Assembly (NCBI GenBank): GCA_030834695.1
Contig: JAUQXK010000077.1
Location: 1 to 54,673, forward strand
From: Desulfobacterales bacterium
GTDB lineage: Bacteria > Desulfobacterota > Desulfobacteria > Desulfobacterales > SpSt-501
Length of the DNA: 54,673 nucleotides
Reading direction: 5' to 3'
Part shown: positions 8,352 to 17,781 of the stretch, in pieces
Position numbering within the stretch: the first letter of the stretch is position 1
Layout of the letters: every line of letters starts with the position of its first letter
Program-made: the position numbers and the translations under genes
Notes under the pieces: generated by a model
Told to the model about the DNA's origin: nothing
Database searches by the model: none
What the model saw: only the letters and a program-made list of their open reading frames with translations

Positions 8352-8999
8352 ATGCGAAACGCAATGCGTGCTGACGCGATCCCCACCCAGGTCAAGGATC
8401 CGAATCTGGTTGAACGCCGGCGGCGCCAGATCGCCGATGCCGCTGCCCGTCTGTTCGTCGAAAAAGGGTTTCATAAGACCACCACGCGCCAGATCGCCCG
8501 GTCGGCCGACATATCCATCGGCTCCCTTTACGAGTATTTCACCAGCAAGGAAGATATCCTCTATCTCGTCTGCGATTTCATCCATATGGAAATGGAGCGG
8601 GGCGTCGCTACCGCCATGGCCAATGCCTCCGGCGGACGCGACGAGCTGGCCAAGGTCATCCGCGAGTATTTCATGGTCTGCCACCGGATGAGCGACTTTA
8701 TCTTGATGATCTACCAGGAAACCCAGTCGCTGCCGCGCCAACGGCAGCAACGCGTCCTCGAGAACGAGCTGCGGATAACGGGGCTCCTGGTTAGCGTGCT
8801 CGCCCGGCTGTCGCAGTCGGGCGAGCTGCCGCACCTGGACGAACGATCCATCGAACTGACCGCCCATAACATCGTGGTCATGGGACACATGTGGACCTTC
8901 CGCCGCTGGTTCCTGGGCAAGCATTACAGCATCGAGGACTACATCGCGCTGCAGACCGCGGCAATCCTGCGAATGTGCACGGACGGCCCCGACAGGTGA
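8352..8999 (+). CDS. TetR/AcrR family transcriptional regulator
   Basis: The protein has 215 residues. A TetR helix-turn-helix spans about residues 25-70: RRRRQIADAAARLFVEKGF, then TTTRQIARSADISIGSLYEYF and KEDIL. The rest is the usual helical ligand-binding domain. No strong ribosome site precedes the ATG at 8352; the ATG at 8361 is an alternative. Family members of this sort often sense acyl-CoAs and repress catabolic genes. Two matching palindromes near the gene make it the likely regulator of the hydratase operon, the MFS gene and itself. The ligand is unknown. Confidence 0.9.
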   Translation: MRNAMRADAIPTQVKDPNLVERRRRQIADAAARLFVEKGFHKTTTRQIARSADISIGSLYEYFTSKEDILYLVCDFIHMEMERGVATAMANASGGRDELAKVIREYFMVCHRMSDFILMIYQETQSLPRQRQQRVLENELRITGLLVSVLARLSQSGELPHLDERSIELTAHNIVVMGHMWTFRRWFLGKHYSIEDYIALQTAAILRMCTDGPDR

Positions 9000-9046
9000 C
9001 GCGCGATGGGCACTGAGAGCTTATGCGCGATTAATGTAAAGCAACC

Positions 9047-9164
9047 CATCCGGCAGAGGGCATAGAGCAGAGTGCAGAGAGAAAAGGGCTGAGGGTTGAG
9101 GGCGCGGAGTAGAATACGTTGACCCTACGCCCTATGCTCTTTGCCCTCTGCCGGGCCAAGGAGG
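9047..9164. repeat. Heptad-periodic inverted intergenic element (3)
   Basis: The left arm CCGGCAGAGGGCATAGAGCA and right arm TGCTCTTTGCCCTCTGCCGG are near-perfect reverse complements about 80 bases apart. Both show a 7-bp rhythm, for example ACCCTAC GCCCTAT GCTCTTT GCCCTCT. The right arm ends just before the GGAGG of icmF, so a folded transcript could affect that gene's translation. Confidence 0.75.
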
Positions 9165-9168
9165 CTTC

Positions 9169-12100
9169 ATGAGCGTACCGGTTGAGATCTACAAGCCCCG
9201 CAATCCCATCCGGGTGGTGACGGCCACCTCGCTGTTCGACGGCCACGATGCGGCCATCAACATCATGCGCCGCATCATCCAGGACACGGGCGTGGAAGTG
9301 ATCCACCTCGGACACAACCGATCGGTCCAGGAAATTGTGGACGCGGCCATCGAGGAGGATGTGCAGGGGGTTGCGGTCTCAAGCTATCAGGGCGGCCATA
9401 TCGAGTTTTTCAAATATCTGGTGGATCTTCTGCGCGCGCGCGGAGCGCCGCATGTCAAGGTGTTCGGCGGCGGCGGCGGCGTGATCGTGCCGGAGGAGAT
9501 CCGCGAGCTGGAGGCCTACGGCGTCGCCAAGATCTATTCGCCGGAGGACGGCGCCCGCATGGGCCTGCAGGGCATGATCAACCACCTCGTGACCACCCTC
9601 GACTTTCCCACGGTCGCCGATTTCAACTTCGCTCTGGACGGCCTCGCGCCCGAGAACAAGCGGCTCGTGGCCAATCTGATTTCCGCCGCGGAAATGGCCA
9701 AGACCCAGCAGAACGGGCATCTGGCGAAGCTGCGGGCCGAGTTCGCCCGCCGGATCGGAAACCGCAAAGTCCCCGTCATCGGCATCACCGGCACCGGCGG
9801 CGCCGGCAAGTCCTCGCTCACGGACGAGCTGATCGTGCGCATCCTGCACGATCTCAAGCAGGTGCGCGTGGCCGTGCTCAGTTGCGACCCGTCGCGCCGC
9901 AAGACCGGAGGAGCCCTGCTGGGCGACCGCATCCGCATGAACGCGATCGGAAACCCGCGCGTCTTCATGCGCTCGCTCGCGACCCGCAGCTCGGCCACCG
10001 AAGTCCCTGCGGCGCTGGCCGAGGCCATCCTGGCGGTGAAGGCCGCCGGCTATGACCTGGTGATCACGGAAACCGCCGGCATCGGCCAGGGCGATTCGAG
10101 CATCGTCGATTTGGTGGACGTCTCGCTCTACGTCATGACCAGCGAGTACGGCGCCGCCTCTCAGCTCGAAAAAATCGACATGCTGGATTATGCCGATCTG
10201 GTGGCCGTCAACAAGTTTGAAAAACGCGGCAGCGACGACGCCGTGCAGCATGTGCGCAAGCAGGTCCAGCGCAACCGCAAGGCGTTCGGCCAAAAACCCG
10301 AGGAGATGCCGGTCTACGGCACCATCGCCTCCAAGTTCAACGACGACGGCGTGACCTCCCTGTACCACGCGATCATGGACACGGTGGCCGCCAAAACCGG
10401 CGTGCAGTTCGTTACCTGCCTGCCCCGGCCGGAAGGCAAAACGTCCTCCTCCAAGACCATCATCATCCCGCCCGAACGGGTGCGCTACCTGGCCGAGATT
10501 AGCGACACGGTGCGCAGCTATCACCATGAAACGCGCCGTCAGATGGCCGCCGTACGCAAACCCTGGCACCTGGAGGAAATCGTCCGGGCCGGCGCGGACG
10601 AACCGCCCGGCGAGGATTTTCAAGGGCTGCTCGCGCGCCTGAAGGAAGCGGCCCGCAAAGCCCGGGAGGCGCTCGACCCCGAGACGCGCAGGACCCTGGA
10701 GGAGTGGGCCGAGGTCAAAGACCTCTACCGCCGGGAGGAGCTGACCTATTTGGTGCGCGGCCGTGAAATCCGGCTGCCGCTTTACTCGGAATCCCTATCC
10801 CACTCACGCATTCCCAAAATCGTCCTGCCGGGTTTCGAGGACCCGGCCGAAATCTACCGCTGGATGCGCGAGGAAAACGTTCCGGGCCGCTTCCCCTTCA
10901 CGGCCGGCGTCTTCCCGCTCAAGCGGGCGGACGAGGACCCGACCCGCATGTTCGCGGGCGAGGGCGATCCGGCCCGAACGAACCGCCGCTTCAAGCTGCT
11001 GTCGGCCAACTACGAGGCCAAGCGCCTGTCGACCGCCTTCGACTCGGTCACCCTATACGGGTTCGATCCCGACATCCGGCCCGACATCTACGGCAAGGTC
11101 GGCACCTCGGGCGTCAGCGTGTGCTCCCTGGACGATGTCAAGGTGCTCTATGGCGGCTTCGAGCTCTGCGCGCCCAACACCTCGGTCTCGATGACCATCA
11201 ACGGACCGGCTCCCATCATGCTGGCCATGTTTCTCAACGCCGCCATCGACCAGCAGATGGACGCCTTCAAGGCGCAACACGGCCGCGACCCGAACCGGGC
11301 CGAACACGAAAAGATCCGCGCAACCGTGCTTTCCAACGTCCGTGGAACCGTCCAGGCGGATATTCTCAAGGAAGACCAGGGACAGAACACCTGCATTTTC
11401 TCCATCGACTTCGCCCTCAAGATGATGGGCGATATTCAGGAACATTTCATTCAGCAGAGTGTGCGCAATTTCTACTCGGTGTCCATCTCCGGCTACCACA
11501 TCGCCGAAGCCGGCGCCAACCCCATCACGCAGTTGGCCCTGACCCTGGCCAACGGCTTCACCTACGTCGAGTACTATCTCTCGCGGGGTATGCCGATCGA
11601 CAGCTTCGCGCCCAACCTGTCCTTTTTCTTCTCCAACGGCCTGGACCCGGAGTACAACGTCATCGGCCGCGTGGCGCGCCGCATCTGGGCCATCGCCATG
11701 AAGCGCAAATACGGGGGATCGGTCCGGGCCCAGCAGCTCAAGTATCACATTCAGACCTCGGGGCGCTCGCTGCACAGTCAGGACATCCAGTTCAACGACA
11801 TCCGCACCACGTTGCAGGCCCTGTGTGCGATCTACGACAACTGCAACAGCCTGCACACCAACGCCTTCGACGAGGCCATCACCACCCCCAGCACCGAATC
11901 CGTGCGCCGGGCGCTGGCCATCCAGCTGATCATCAACCGCGAGTGGGGCCTGACCAAGAACGAGAACATGAACCAAGGCAGCTTCATTTTCGAGGAGTTG
12001 ACCCGGCTGGTCGAGGAAGCGGTGCTGGCCGAATTCGATCGCATCACCGAACGGGGCGGCGTGCTGGGCGCCATGGAGACCGGGTACCAGCGAAGCAAGA

Positions 12101-12447
12101 TCCAGGAGGAATCGCTCCACTACGAGGCCTTGAAGCACAGCGGCGAGCTGCCGATCATCGGCGTGAACACCTTCCGCGACCCGCATGCGTCCGAGGACCA
12201 GATGAGCGAGACGCTGGAGCTCGCCCGGGCGACCGAAGAGGAAAAACGATCCCAGTTGAAGCGCCTGGCCGATTTCAAGAAACGCCACGAAACGGAGGCT
12301 CCGGCGGCGCTCGAGCGGCTCCAGCAAGTGGCCCTCGGCAACGGCAACGTCTTCGCCGAGCTCATGAACACGGTGCGCTCCTGCAGTCTGGGCCAGATCA
12401 CCCAGGCGCTCTATGCGGTGGGGGGGCAGTACCGGAGGAACATGTAA
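9169..12447 (+). CDS. icmF: Fused isobutyryl-CoA mutase (B12-dependent)
   Basis: The protein has 1092 residues, the length of known IcmF proteins, with GGAGG before the ATG. It has an N-terminal B12-binding domain (SLFDGHD and [10 protein letters not shown]), a central MeaB-like G-protein chaperone with P-loop [10 protein letters not shown], and a C-terminal mutase barrel. Methylmalonyl-CoA mutases carry Tyr in RQYAG and Arg in VRNT at the substrate site. Here the matching residues are Phe595 (RMFAG) and Gln739 (GQNT), the pair typical of isobutyryl-CoA mutases. The enzyme should interconvert isobutyryl-CoA and butyryl-CoA using adenosylcobalamin. Known IcmF proteins also slowly convert isovaleryl-CoA and pivalyl-CoA. 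Thiolase and hydroxyacyl-CoA dehydrogenase genes follow. Confidence 0.93.
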   Translation: MSVPVEIYKPRNPIRVVTATSLFDGHDAAINIMRRIIQDTGVEVIHLGHNRSVQEIVDAAIEEDVQGVAVSSYQGGHIEFFKYLVDLLRARGAPHVKVFGGGGGVIVPEEIRELEAYGVAKIYSPEDGARMGLQGMINHLVTTLDFPTVADFNFALDGLAPENKRLVANLISAAEMAKTQQNGHLAKLRAEFARRIGNRKVPVIGITGTGGAGKSSLTDELIVRILHDLKQVRVAVLSCDPSRRKTGGALLGDRIRMNAIGNPRVFMRSLATRSSATEVPAALAEAILAVKAAGYDLVITETAGIGQGDSSIVDLVDVSLYVMTSEYGAASQLEKIDMLDYADLVAVNKFEKRGSDDAVQHVRKQVQRNRKAFGQKPEEMPVYGTIASKFNDDGVTSLYHAIMDTVAAKTGVQFVTCLPRPEGKTSSSKTIIIPPERVRYLAEISDTVRSYHHETRRQMAAVRKPWHLEEIVRAGADEPPGEDFQGLLARLKEAARKAREALDPETRRTLEEWAEVKDLYRREELTYLVRGREIRLPLYSESLSHSRIPKIVLPGFEDPAEIYRWMREENVPGRFPFTAGVFPLKRADEDPTRMFAGEGDPARTNRRFKLLSANYEAKRLSTAFDSVTLYGFDPDIRPDIYGKVGTSGVSVCSLDDVKVLYGGFELCAPNTSVSMTINGPAPIMLAMFLNAAIDQQMDAFKAQHGRDPNRAEHEKIRATVLSNVRGTVQADILKEDQGQNTCIFSIDFALKMMGDIQEHFIQQSVRNFYSVSISGYHIAEAGANPITQLALTLANGFTYVEYYLSRGMPIDSFAPNLSFFFSNGLDPEYNVIGRVARRIWAIAMKRKYGGSVRAQQLKYHIQTSGRSLHSQDIQFNDIRTTLQALCAIYDNCNSLHTNAFDEAITTPSTESVRRALAIQLIINREWGLTKNENMNQGSFIFEELTRLVEEAVLAEFDRITERGGVLGAMETGYQRSKIQEESLHYEALKHSGELPIIGVNTFRDPHASEDQMSETLELARATEEEKRSQLKRLADFKKRHETEAPAALERLQQVALGNGNVFAELMNTVRSCSLGQITQALYAVGGQYRRNM

Positions 12448-12552
12448 CGGCATAGGGCATAAAGCCAAGGGCATCGGGTCAAGTAACCGAAGGTTCTCTT
12501 CCCCTCGTGGTTTTTTTTACCCTATGCTCTATGCGCTATGCCCTTGGCCCCA
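12446..12552. repeat. Heptad-periodic inverted intergenic element (4)
   Basis: The left arm reads GGCATAG GGCATAA AGCCAAG GGCATCG and the right arm CCCTATG CTCTATG CGCTATG CCCTTGG, clear 7-bp periods that are reverse complements of each other. The element fills the gap between icmF and the thiolase gene and ends just upstream of the latter's AAAGGAG ribosome site. Confidence 0.75.
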
Positions 12553-12568
12553 TGAAAGGAGAATTTGA

Positions 12569-13744
12569 ATGAGACGTGCAGTCATCGTCAGCGCCGTGCG
12601 CACACCCCTCGGCAGCTTCAACGGAACCCTCACCGGCGTCGGCGCCACGAAGTTGGGCGCCGTTGTCATCGAGGAGGCCATTCGGCGGGCCGGGATCGAA
12701 AAATCGGCGGTCAACGAGGTCATCATGGGCCAGGTGCTGCCTTGCGGTTACGGCCAGAACCCGGCCAAACAGGCGGCCGTTCTGGCCGGGATGCCCTGGG
12801 AGACGGAGTGCTTCACGATCAACAAGGTCTGCGGTTCGGCCTTGAAGGCGGTCATGCTGGCCGCTCAGGCCATCCAGACCGGAGATGCCGAAGTGGTCGT
12901 AGCCGGCGGCATGGAGAACATGAGCAGCACTCCCTACTATCTCGAGAAAGCGCGCTTCGGCTACCGCATGGGGCCGGGAACCCTGCAGGATCACATGGTC
13001 CACGACGGCCTGTGGGACATCGTCAACGACTTCCACATGGGCATCTCCAACGATCTGTGTTCGCAGAAGTACAACGTCAGCCGCGAGGACCAGGACCGCT
13101 ACGCCGCCGAGTCCTACCGCCGCGCTTTGGCGGCCGTCCAGAGCGGGCGATTCGTGGATGAGATCGTTCCGGTGACCATCCCGCAGCGCAAGGGGGAGCC
13201 GGTCGTCTTCAAGCAGGACGAATGCCCGCGCGAAACGAGCTATGAGCGCTTGGCCAAAATGCCCCCGGCTTTCCAGAAAAACGGGTTCGCCACCGCGGGC
13301 AACGCCTCGGTCATCAGCGACGGTGCGGCCGCCGTAGTGGTTATGGCGGAGGAGACGGCGGCCGCACTCGGCTGCCGGGTGCTGGCCGCCGTCGGCGCTC
13401 AGGCCTCGGCCGGGCTCGACATGAAGTACGTGCTGGTCGCCCCCATCCTGGCCGTGCCCAAATGCCTCAAGAAGGAGGGCATCGGCATCGATGACGTGGA
13501 CCTGTTCGAGATCAACGAGGCCTTCAGCGGCTCCACGGTGGCCGTGCTGCGCGAACTGGGCCTCGACCCCGCCAGGGTCAACCCAAACGGCGGCAGCGTG
13601 GCCCTGGGGCACCCCATCGGCGCGAGCGGCTGCCGGGTCCTGGTGACGCTGCTCTACGAGATGATCCGCCGGAACAAAAAAACCGGCCTGGCCTCGCTGT
13701 GCCTGGGCGGGGGCGAAGCCGTCGCATTGGTCGTTAAACGATAA
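12569..13744 (+). CDS. Acetyl-CoA C-acetyltransferase (thiolase)
   Basis: The protein has 391 residues, the usual thiolase length, with AAAGGAG before the ATG. The acylated Cys88 lies in NKVCGSALKA. The second motif GGSVALGHPIGASGCR supplies the catalytic His, and the C-terminal LCLGGGEA supplies the second Cys. The family condenses or cleaves acetoacetyl-CoA and close relatives. Placed between icmF and the 3-hydroxyacyl-CoA dehydrogenase gene, it would perform the last step of butyryl-CoA oxidation, giving two acetyl-CoA. The direction depends on physiology. Confidence 0.93.
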   Translation: MRRAVIVSAVRTPLGSFNGTLTGVGATKLGAVVIEEAIRRAGIEKSAVNEVIMGQVLPCGYGQNPAKQAAVLAGMPWETECFTINKVCGSALKAVMLAAQAIQTGDAEVVVAGGMENMSSTPYYLEKARFGYRMGPGTLQDHMVHDGLWDIVNDFHMGISNDLCSQKYNVSREDQDRYAAESYRRALAAVQSGRFVDEIVPVTIPQRKGEPVVFKQDECPRETSYERLAKMPPAFQKNGFATAGNASVISDGAAAVVVMAEETAAALGCRVLAAVGAQASAGLDMKYVLVAPILAVPKCLKKEGIGIDDVDLFEINEAFSGSTVAVLRELGLDPARVNPNGGSVALGHPIGASGCRVLVTLLYEMIRRNKKTGLASLCLGGGEAVALVVKR

Positions 13745-13763
13745 TTTTTCGGACGAAGAGGGT

Positions 13764-13868
13764 GTTTTAAGTCTTACGTGTTACGTTTTAAGCTAAGGAC
13801 AGCGTGCTTGTCTCAATTTCGATTTCTCCTCCCGACGCTTAACGCTTAAAACTTAACACTTAGAACGT
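13764..13868. repeat. Heptad-periodic inverted intergenic element (5)
   Basis: The left arm reads GTTTTAA GTCTTAC GTGTTAC GTTTTAA and the right arm ACGCTTA ACGCTTA AAACTTA ACACTTA. The two are approximate reverse complements around a T/C-rich centre. It lies between the thiolase and 3-hydroxyacyl-CoA dehydrogenase genes. Confidence 0.75.
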
Positions 13869-13924
13869 TTTTCTATTTCTGAAAACGAACCCTTTCGAAA
13901 AATTAGAAAAAGGAGGATTTCAAA

Positions 13925-14776
13925 ATGGAAGTAAAGGTATTTGGAGTGATCGGGGCCGGCCAGATGGGCAACGGCATAGCGCAGGTTGCGGCCGCCAGCG
14001 GCTTGAACGTGATCATGAACGACATCCAGCAGCCGTTCGTGGACAAGGGACTCAAGACCATTGCCGGCATTCTTGGCCGCAGCGTCGAAAAAGGCAAAAT
14101 GACGGCGGCGGACAAAGACGCGCTGCTCGGCCGGATCCGCACCAGCGTGAAACTCGATGACCTGGCAGCGGCGGATTTCGTGGTCGAGGCCGCCACCGAG
14201 AAACAGGATATCAAGTTTCAGCTGTTCCGCGACCTGGACCGGATCTGCAAACCCGGCGTGATTCTGGCGACCAACACGTCCTCGATCCCCATCGGCCGCA
14301 TCGCCGCCCAGACGCAGCGGTCGGACAAGGTGATCGGCATGCATTTCATGAACCCGGTGCCGGTCATGAAACTCGTGGAAGTCATCCCCGGCATCGCGAC
14401 CTCGGAGGAAACGTTCAAGACCACCTGGGCCCTGTCCGAGAAATTCGGCAAGACCCCGGCCAAGGCCAACGATTACCCCGGCTTCATCGCCAACCGCATC
14501 CTGCTGCCGATGATCAACGAGGCCGTCTACTGCCTGTATCACGGGGTCGGCTGCCGAGAAGACATCGACACCGTCATGAAGCTCGGCATGAACCACCCCA
14601 TGGGCCCGCTGGCACTGGCCGACCTGATCGGTCTGGATACCTGCCTCGCCATCATGGAAACCCTTTACGACGGGTTCAAGGATTCCAAGTATCGGCCCTG
14701 CCCCCTGCTGCGCAAATACGTGGAAGCCGGCTGGCTCGGCCGCAAGACCGGCCGGGGATTTTATGAGTATAAATAA
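13925..14776 (+). CDS. 3-hydroxybutyryl-CoA dehydrogenase
   Basis: The protein has 283 residues, the single-domain length typical of bacterial 3-hydroxybutyryl-CoA dehydrogenases, with AGGAGG before the ATG. The N-terminal NAD-binding site is GVIGAGQMGNGIAQ. The catalytic His is in MHFMNPVPVMKLVEV, followed by the helical dimerisation domain with NHPMGPLALADLIG. It oxidises 3-hydroxybutyryl-CoA to acetoacetyl-CoA with NAD, or runs in reverse. Its position after icmF and thiolase fits a butyryl-CoA pathway in the cytoplasm. Confidence 0.93.
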   Translation: MEVKVFGVIGAGQMGNGIAQVAAASGLNVIMNDIQQPFVDKGLKTIAGILGRSVEKGKMTAADKDALLGRIRTSVKLDDLAAADFVVEAATEKQDIKFQLFRDLDRICKPGVILATNTSSIPIGRIAAQTQRSDKVIGMHFMNPVPVMKLVEVIPGIATSEETFKTTWALSEKFGKTPAKANDYPGFIANRILLPMINEAVYCLYHGVGCREDIDTVMKLGMNHPMGPLALADLIGLDTCLAIMETLYDGFKDSKYRPCPLLRKYVEAGWLGRKTGRGFYEYK

Positions 14777-14777
14777 G

Positions 14778-14968
14778 GAACGTGGGCCCGTTGGCCCGTT
14801 GGCTCGTTAGCCCGTTGCGTGGGGGGACCGATAACCGATGCGCGATACTCGTACTCGATGAAGCTGATGAAGAGCCGTTCCGAGTCGAGCATCCATCATC
14901 GAGTATCTCTAATCCCTTAGCAACGGGCTCCACGGGCAAACGGGGCAACGGGCCAACCCAACCTGTCG
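14778..14968. repeat. Periodic inverted intergenic element (6), 8-bp type
   Basis: The left part reads CCCGTTGG CCCGTTGG CTCGTTAG CCCGTTGC, an 8-bp rather than 7-bp period. The right part GCAACGGGCTCCACGGGC and GGCAACGGGCC is its approximate reverse complement. The centre has another inverted pair with GATACTCGTACTCGATGA and ATCATCGAGTATC. The element separates the dehydrogenase gene from the XRE-cupin gene. Confidence 0.65.
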
Positions 14969-14977
14969 GGAGGCCCC

Positions 14978-15529
14978 ATGCCCAAACTCAAGACAAGCCA
15001 ACGCGTACCCATCGGCGGCAAGATCAAAAAGGTGCGGGTTGAGAAGAAGGTGCCGCTGGACCGCATCGCCAACGAAACCGGTTTTTCCATCGCCTACCTC
15101 AAGGACGTCGAGGCCGGCAAAGCCATTCCGCCCGTCGGAGCCATCCTGCAGATCGCCCGCGCACTCGAGATCGACTCCGCCTCGCTGCTGAGGGAGCCCG
15201 GATCCAACCTGGAAAAGCGAATCAAGGTTCACACCAAGCGGACCGAAAACTACGCCTACACGACGCTGACTCCCGGCGCGGAGAACAAGCATCTCAAAGC
15301 CTTCCGGGTGGTGATCGAAGCGCAAGAGGAGCACAAGGGCGTCGATTATGTCCACGAAGGCGAAGAGTTCGACTATGTGCTGTCGGGCCAGGTCCAGGTG
15401 ATGGTGGGCGATCATGTGAACACCCTGGTCGCCGGCGACTGCCTGCATTTCAATTCGGGCATTCCGCACAAACTGAAAAGCATCAGCGACGAACGCGCCG
15501 AACTGCTCGTGGTGATCTACACGCCGTGA
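14978..15529 (+). CDS. XRE-cupin transcriptional regulator
   Basis: The protein has 183 residues, with GGGAGG before the ATG. Residues about 12-68 form an XRE-type helix-turn-helix: IGGKIKKVRVEKKVPLDRIA, then GFSIAYLKDVEAGKAIPP. Residues about 100-182 form a cupin barrel with VHEGEEFDYVLSG and GDCLHFNSGIPHKL. Such fusions bind DNA with the first domain and a small molecule with the second. It sits between the dehydrogenase and acyl-CoA dehydrogenase genes and probably responds to a pathway intermediate. No operator could be assigned to it. Confidence 0.88.
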   Translation: MPKLKTSQRVPIGGKIKKVRVEKKVPLDRIANETGFSIAYLKDVEAGKAIPPVGAILQIARALEIDSASLLREPGSNLEKRIKVHTKRTENYAYTTLTPGAENKHLKAFRVVIEAQEEHKGVDYVHEGEEFDYVLSGQVQVMVGDHVNTLVAGDCLHFNSGIPHKLKSISDERAELLVVIYTP

Positions 15530-15614
15530 TGGGCGAAACGCCGGCCGCCCAGAACCCGGCCCATCGGCTCGGCTTCACACGCGTTTGCCGGCCGTCGGGG
15601 TAGAGGAGAGGACG

Positions 15615-16769
15615 ATGTCTTTCAAATTCACCGAAGAACAGCTGATGATCCAGTCGATGGTACGCGACCTGGCCCGCGAAGAGTTCGCCCCGCGGGCCAT
15701 GGAGCGCGACCAGAAGAAATTATTTCCCGCAGACAACCTGAAAAAACTGGCCGACCTCGGCCTCATGGGGATGATGGTGCCGCCGGAGTACGGCGGTTCC
15801 GGCGCGGACGCGGTCAGCTACGTGCTGGCGCTGGCCGAGGTGGCCTATGCCTGCGCGTCGACGGCCGTGGTGATGTCGGTACACAACTCGATCGTATGTG
15901 AAAGCGTTTTGAAGTACGGCACGGAAAAGCAAAAGGACAAGTTCCTGACCCGATTGGCCTCCGGGGAGATCATCGGGGCGTTTTCTCTGACCGAACCCAA
16001 CGCCGGCTCGGACCCGGCCCGGCAGACCACCAAAGCGGTGCGCGACGGCAACAGCTATATCCTGAATGGGACCAAACGCTTCACCACGACGGGCAAAAAT
16101 GCGGGACTCATCATCGTGACCGCGAAAACCGACGAGGTTAAGGCCCATCGCGGCATCAGCGCCTTTCTGATCGAGCAGGGAACCCGAGGCCTAAAGACCG
16201 GACCGCTCGAGGACAAGATGGGGCTCAGAGCCTCCGATACCTGCGATCTGATCCTGGAAGACTGCCGCGTCCCGGCCGATCAGTTGCTGGGAAACGAGGG
16301 CGACGGGTTTCTGATCGCAATGACCGGACTGGACTGCGGCCGCATCGGCATCGCCGCCCAGTCGGTCGGAGTGGCCCAGGCGGCTCTGGACGCTGGCGTA
16401 CGGTATATCCAGGAACGCGAACAGTTCGGTCAGAAGATTTCCAAGTTCCAGGGGATCCGCTGGCGGGTCGCCGACATGGCAACGGAGATCGAAGCGTCTC
16501 GGCTGCTCATGCTCTCCGCCGCCCAGATGAAAGACGACGGCGAGAACTACACCTTGCAGGCCTCCATGGCCAAGCTCTTTGCCTCCGAGATGGTCAACCG
16601 CATCACGGCCCAGGCCGTCCAACTCCACGGCGGATACGGCTTCACGAAGGAATATGCCGTGGAGCGCTTTTACCGCGATGCCCGCGTCTTCACCATCTAC
16701 GAGGGGACATCCGAGATTCAACGGATCGTCATCTCGAATCATATTCTCAAAGACCGGCGCAATCCGTGA
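15615..16769 (+). CDS. Acyl-CoA dehydrogenase (short-chain type)
   Basis: The protein has 384 residues from the ATG at 15615, which follows GAGGAGAGGACG; the longer frame has no ribosome site. Family signatures are GAFSLTEPNAGSDPA, GTKRFTTTGKNAG, REQFGQKISKFQ and QLHGGYGFTKEY. The catalytic base is Glu363 in IYEGTSEIQR, the position used in short- and medium-chain dehydrogenases, whereas isovaleryl-CoA and long-chain enzymes use another site. FAD-dependent oxidation of butyryl-CoA to crotonyl-CoA is the best guess, passing electrons to an electron-transfer flavoprotein not found in this window. It follows the XRE-cupin gene closely. Confidence 0.92.
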   Translation: MSFKFTEEQLMIQSMVRDLAREEFAPRAMERDQKKLFPADNLKKLADLGLMGMMVPPEYGGSGADAVSYVLALAEVAYACASTAVVMSVHNSIVCESVLKYGTEKQKDKFLTRLASGEIIGAFSLTEPNAGSDPARQTTKAVRDGNSYILNGTKRFTTTGKNAGLIIVTAKTDEVKAHRGISAFLIEQGTRGLKTGPLEDKMGLRASDTCDLILEDCRVPADQLLGNEGDGFLIAMTGLDCGRIGIAAQSVGVAQAALDAGVRYIQEREQFGQKISKFQGIRWRVADMATEIEASRLLMLSAAQMKDDGENYTLQASMAKLFASEMVNRITAQAVQLHGGYGFTKEYAVERFYRDARVFTIYEGTSEIQRIVISNHILKDRRNP

Positions 16770-16797
16770 CCGCCGCGAGACGGAAAATTCAGTTGTA

Positions 16798-16834
16798 ATC
16801 TTCTTCAGTATCCAGTATCCAGTATCGAGCATGG
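16798..16834. repeat. Heptad-periodic intergenic sequence (7)
   Basis: The gap reads CAGTATC CAGTATC CAGTATC GAGCATG, three exact and one diverged 7-bp unit. No second arm is visible. Confidence 0.6.
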
Positions 16835-16868
16835 TTTCCGTATGGCGGGGATTGGACGGGAGGACGAG

Positions 16869-17348
16869 ATGGTCCGCACTGAGATCTCATTGTTTTTAAA
16901 AAACGTGCCGGGCGAACTGGGGCGGCTTTCGGCGCTGCTGGGGGCCAACGGTGTCAACATCGACGCACTCATGATTCAGGACGCCTCGGCTTACGTCCAG
17001 CAGCTGTTCCAGGCCCGGGGCAAGTCCCTGCAGCGCATCGCTTCGGCCGCCAGTTACAACTCCATGCGCAAGGACTCGGCTGAATTCGCTTTGATCCGCA
17101 TGCTGACCGACAACACCGACAAGGCCGTCAACCTGCTCTCGGAGCAGGAGTACCTTTTCGACCTTATGCCCGTGGTGGCCCTGCAACTGGAGAACCGACC
17201 GGGTGAACTCGCCGCCATTACCAAAAAATTCGGAGAAGAAGGCATCAACATTAATTACGTCTACGGCTCGGTAGCCGGACCGGATGCCAGGTGTCTGTTC
17301 GTCTTTTCCCCGGAGGACATCGACCTGGCTGCCAAAATTTTCAAATAG
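16869..17348 (+). CDS. Tandem ACT domain protein
   Basis: The protein has 159 residues from the ATG at 16869, which follows GGGAGG; an upstream ATG at 16842 lacks a ribosome site. Two ACT domains are visible: residues about 3-75 (SLFLKNVPGELGRLSALLGANGVNI) and about 85-158 (LQLENRPGELAAITKKFGEEGINI). Each has the Gly-rich turn that binds amino acids or similar ligands. It has no catalytic domain and is likely a cytoplasmic small-molecule sensor. It lies 17 bases before the tautomerase gene. Confidence 0.85.
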   Translation: MVRTEISLFLKNVPGELGRLSALLGANGVNIDALMIQDASAYVQQLFQARGKSLQRIASAASYNSMRKDSAEFALIRMLTDNTDKAVNLLSEQEYLFDLMPVVALQLENRPGELAAITKKFGEEGININYVYGSVAGPDARCLFVFSPEDIDLAAKIFK

Positions 17349-17365
17349 CAGGGAAGAGTCCAACG

Positions 17366-17725
17366 ATGCCACACCTCATCATCCACGTTTCCAACATCAT
17401 GGACGAGGGTGCCAAGGTCGCCTTCCTGAAACGCACCCGCGAGGTCGTGATTGAAACGTTGAAGCTGGATCCGATCATCGGGCATGTGATCCTCTATGAA
17501 AGCCCCCACAAACACCGCTGCACGTACGCCGATCGCGACCCCAACTTTGTGTTCTTCGAAGTGTTCATGTATCCGGGGCGCAGTCCGGATTTGAAAGCGC
17601 ATCTGATCGAGCGCATCACTTACCTCATCAACCAGTACACCGGCGTCGATTCCAAGAACATCCACGCCGTCATTCATGAAATACCGCCCGATGATTACTT
17701 CGGCGGTATCAAGCATCAGCACTGA
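17366..17725 (+). CDS. Tautomerase superfamily protein
   Basis: The protein has 119 residues. The ATG at 17366 is chosen because it places Pro2 (MPHLIIHV) at the mature N-terminus, the catalytic base of 4-oxalocrotonate tautomerase relatives. GGGAAGAG lies just upstream. It is longer than the 60-70 residue enzymes and ends with a His-rich tail (GGIKHQH). The substrate is unknown. It is probably co-transcribed with the ACT protein. Confidence 0.75.
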   Translation: MPHLIIHVSNIMDEGAKVAFLKRTREVVIETLKLDPIIGHVILYESPHKHRCTYADRDPNFVFFEVFMYPGRSPDLKAHLIERITYLINQYTGVDSKNIHAVIHEIPPDDYFGGIKHQH

Positions 17726-17781
17726 CTCGGCATTCGACGGAGTTACCGTTGCGCTCCGATAGAAGGTCCGCAGGAGTTTCT

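Noticed and set aside
10912-10920. Leu584 in VFPLK of IcmF, first thought to be the substrate-selecting position
   Set aside because: Counting from the conserved Gln739 and aligning RMFAG with RQYAG of methylmalonyl-CoA mutase places the selecting residue at Phe595, which is the normal IcmF residue.
9379-12474. Long minus-strand frames antisense to icmF (for example 9379-10623 and 11053-12474)
   Set aside because: They are shadows of a GC-rich gene with strong codon bias; they lack ribosome sites and read as His/Asp/Gly-rich low-complexity protein.
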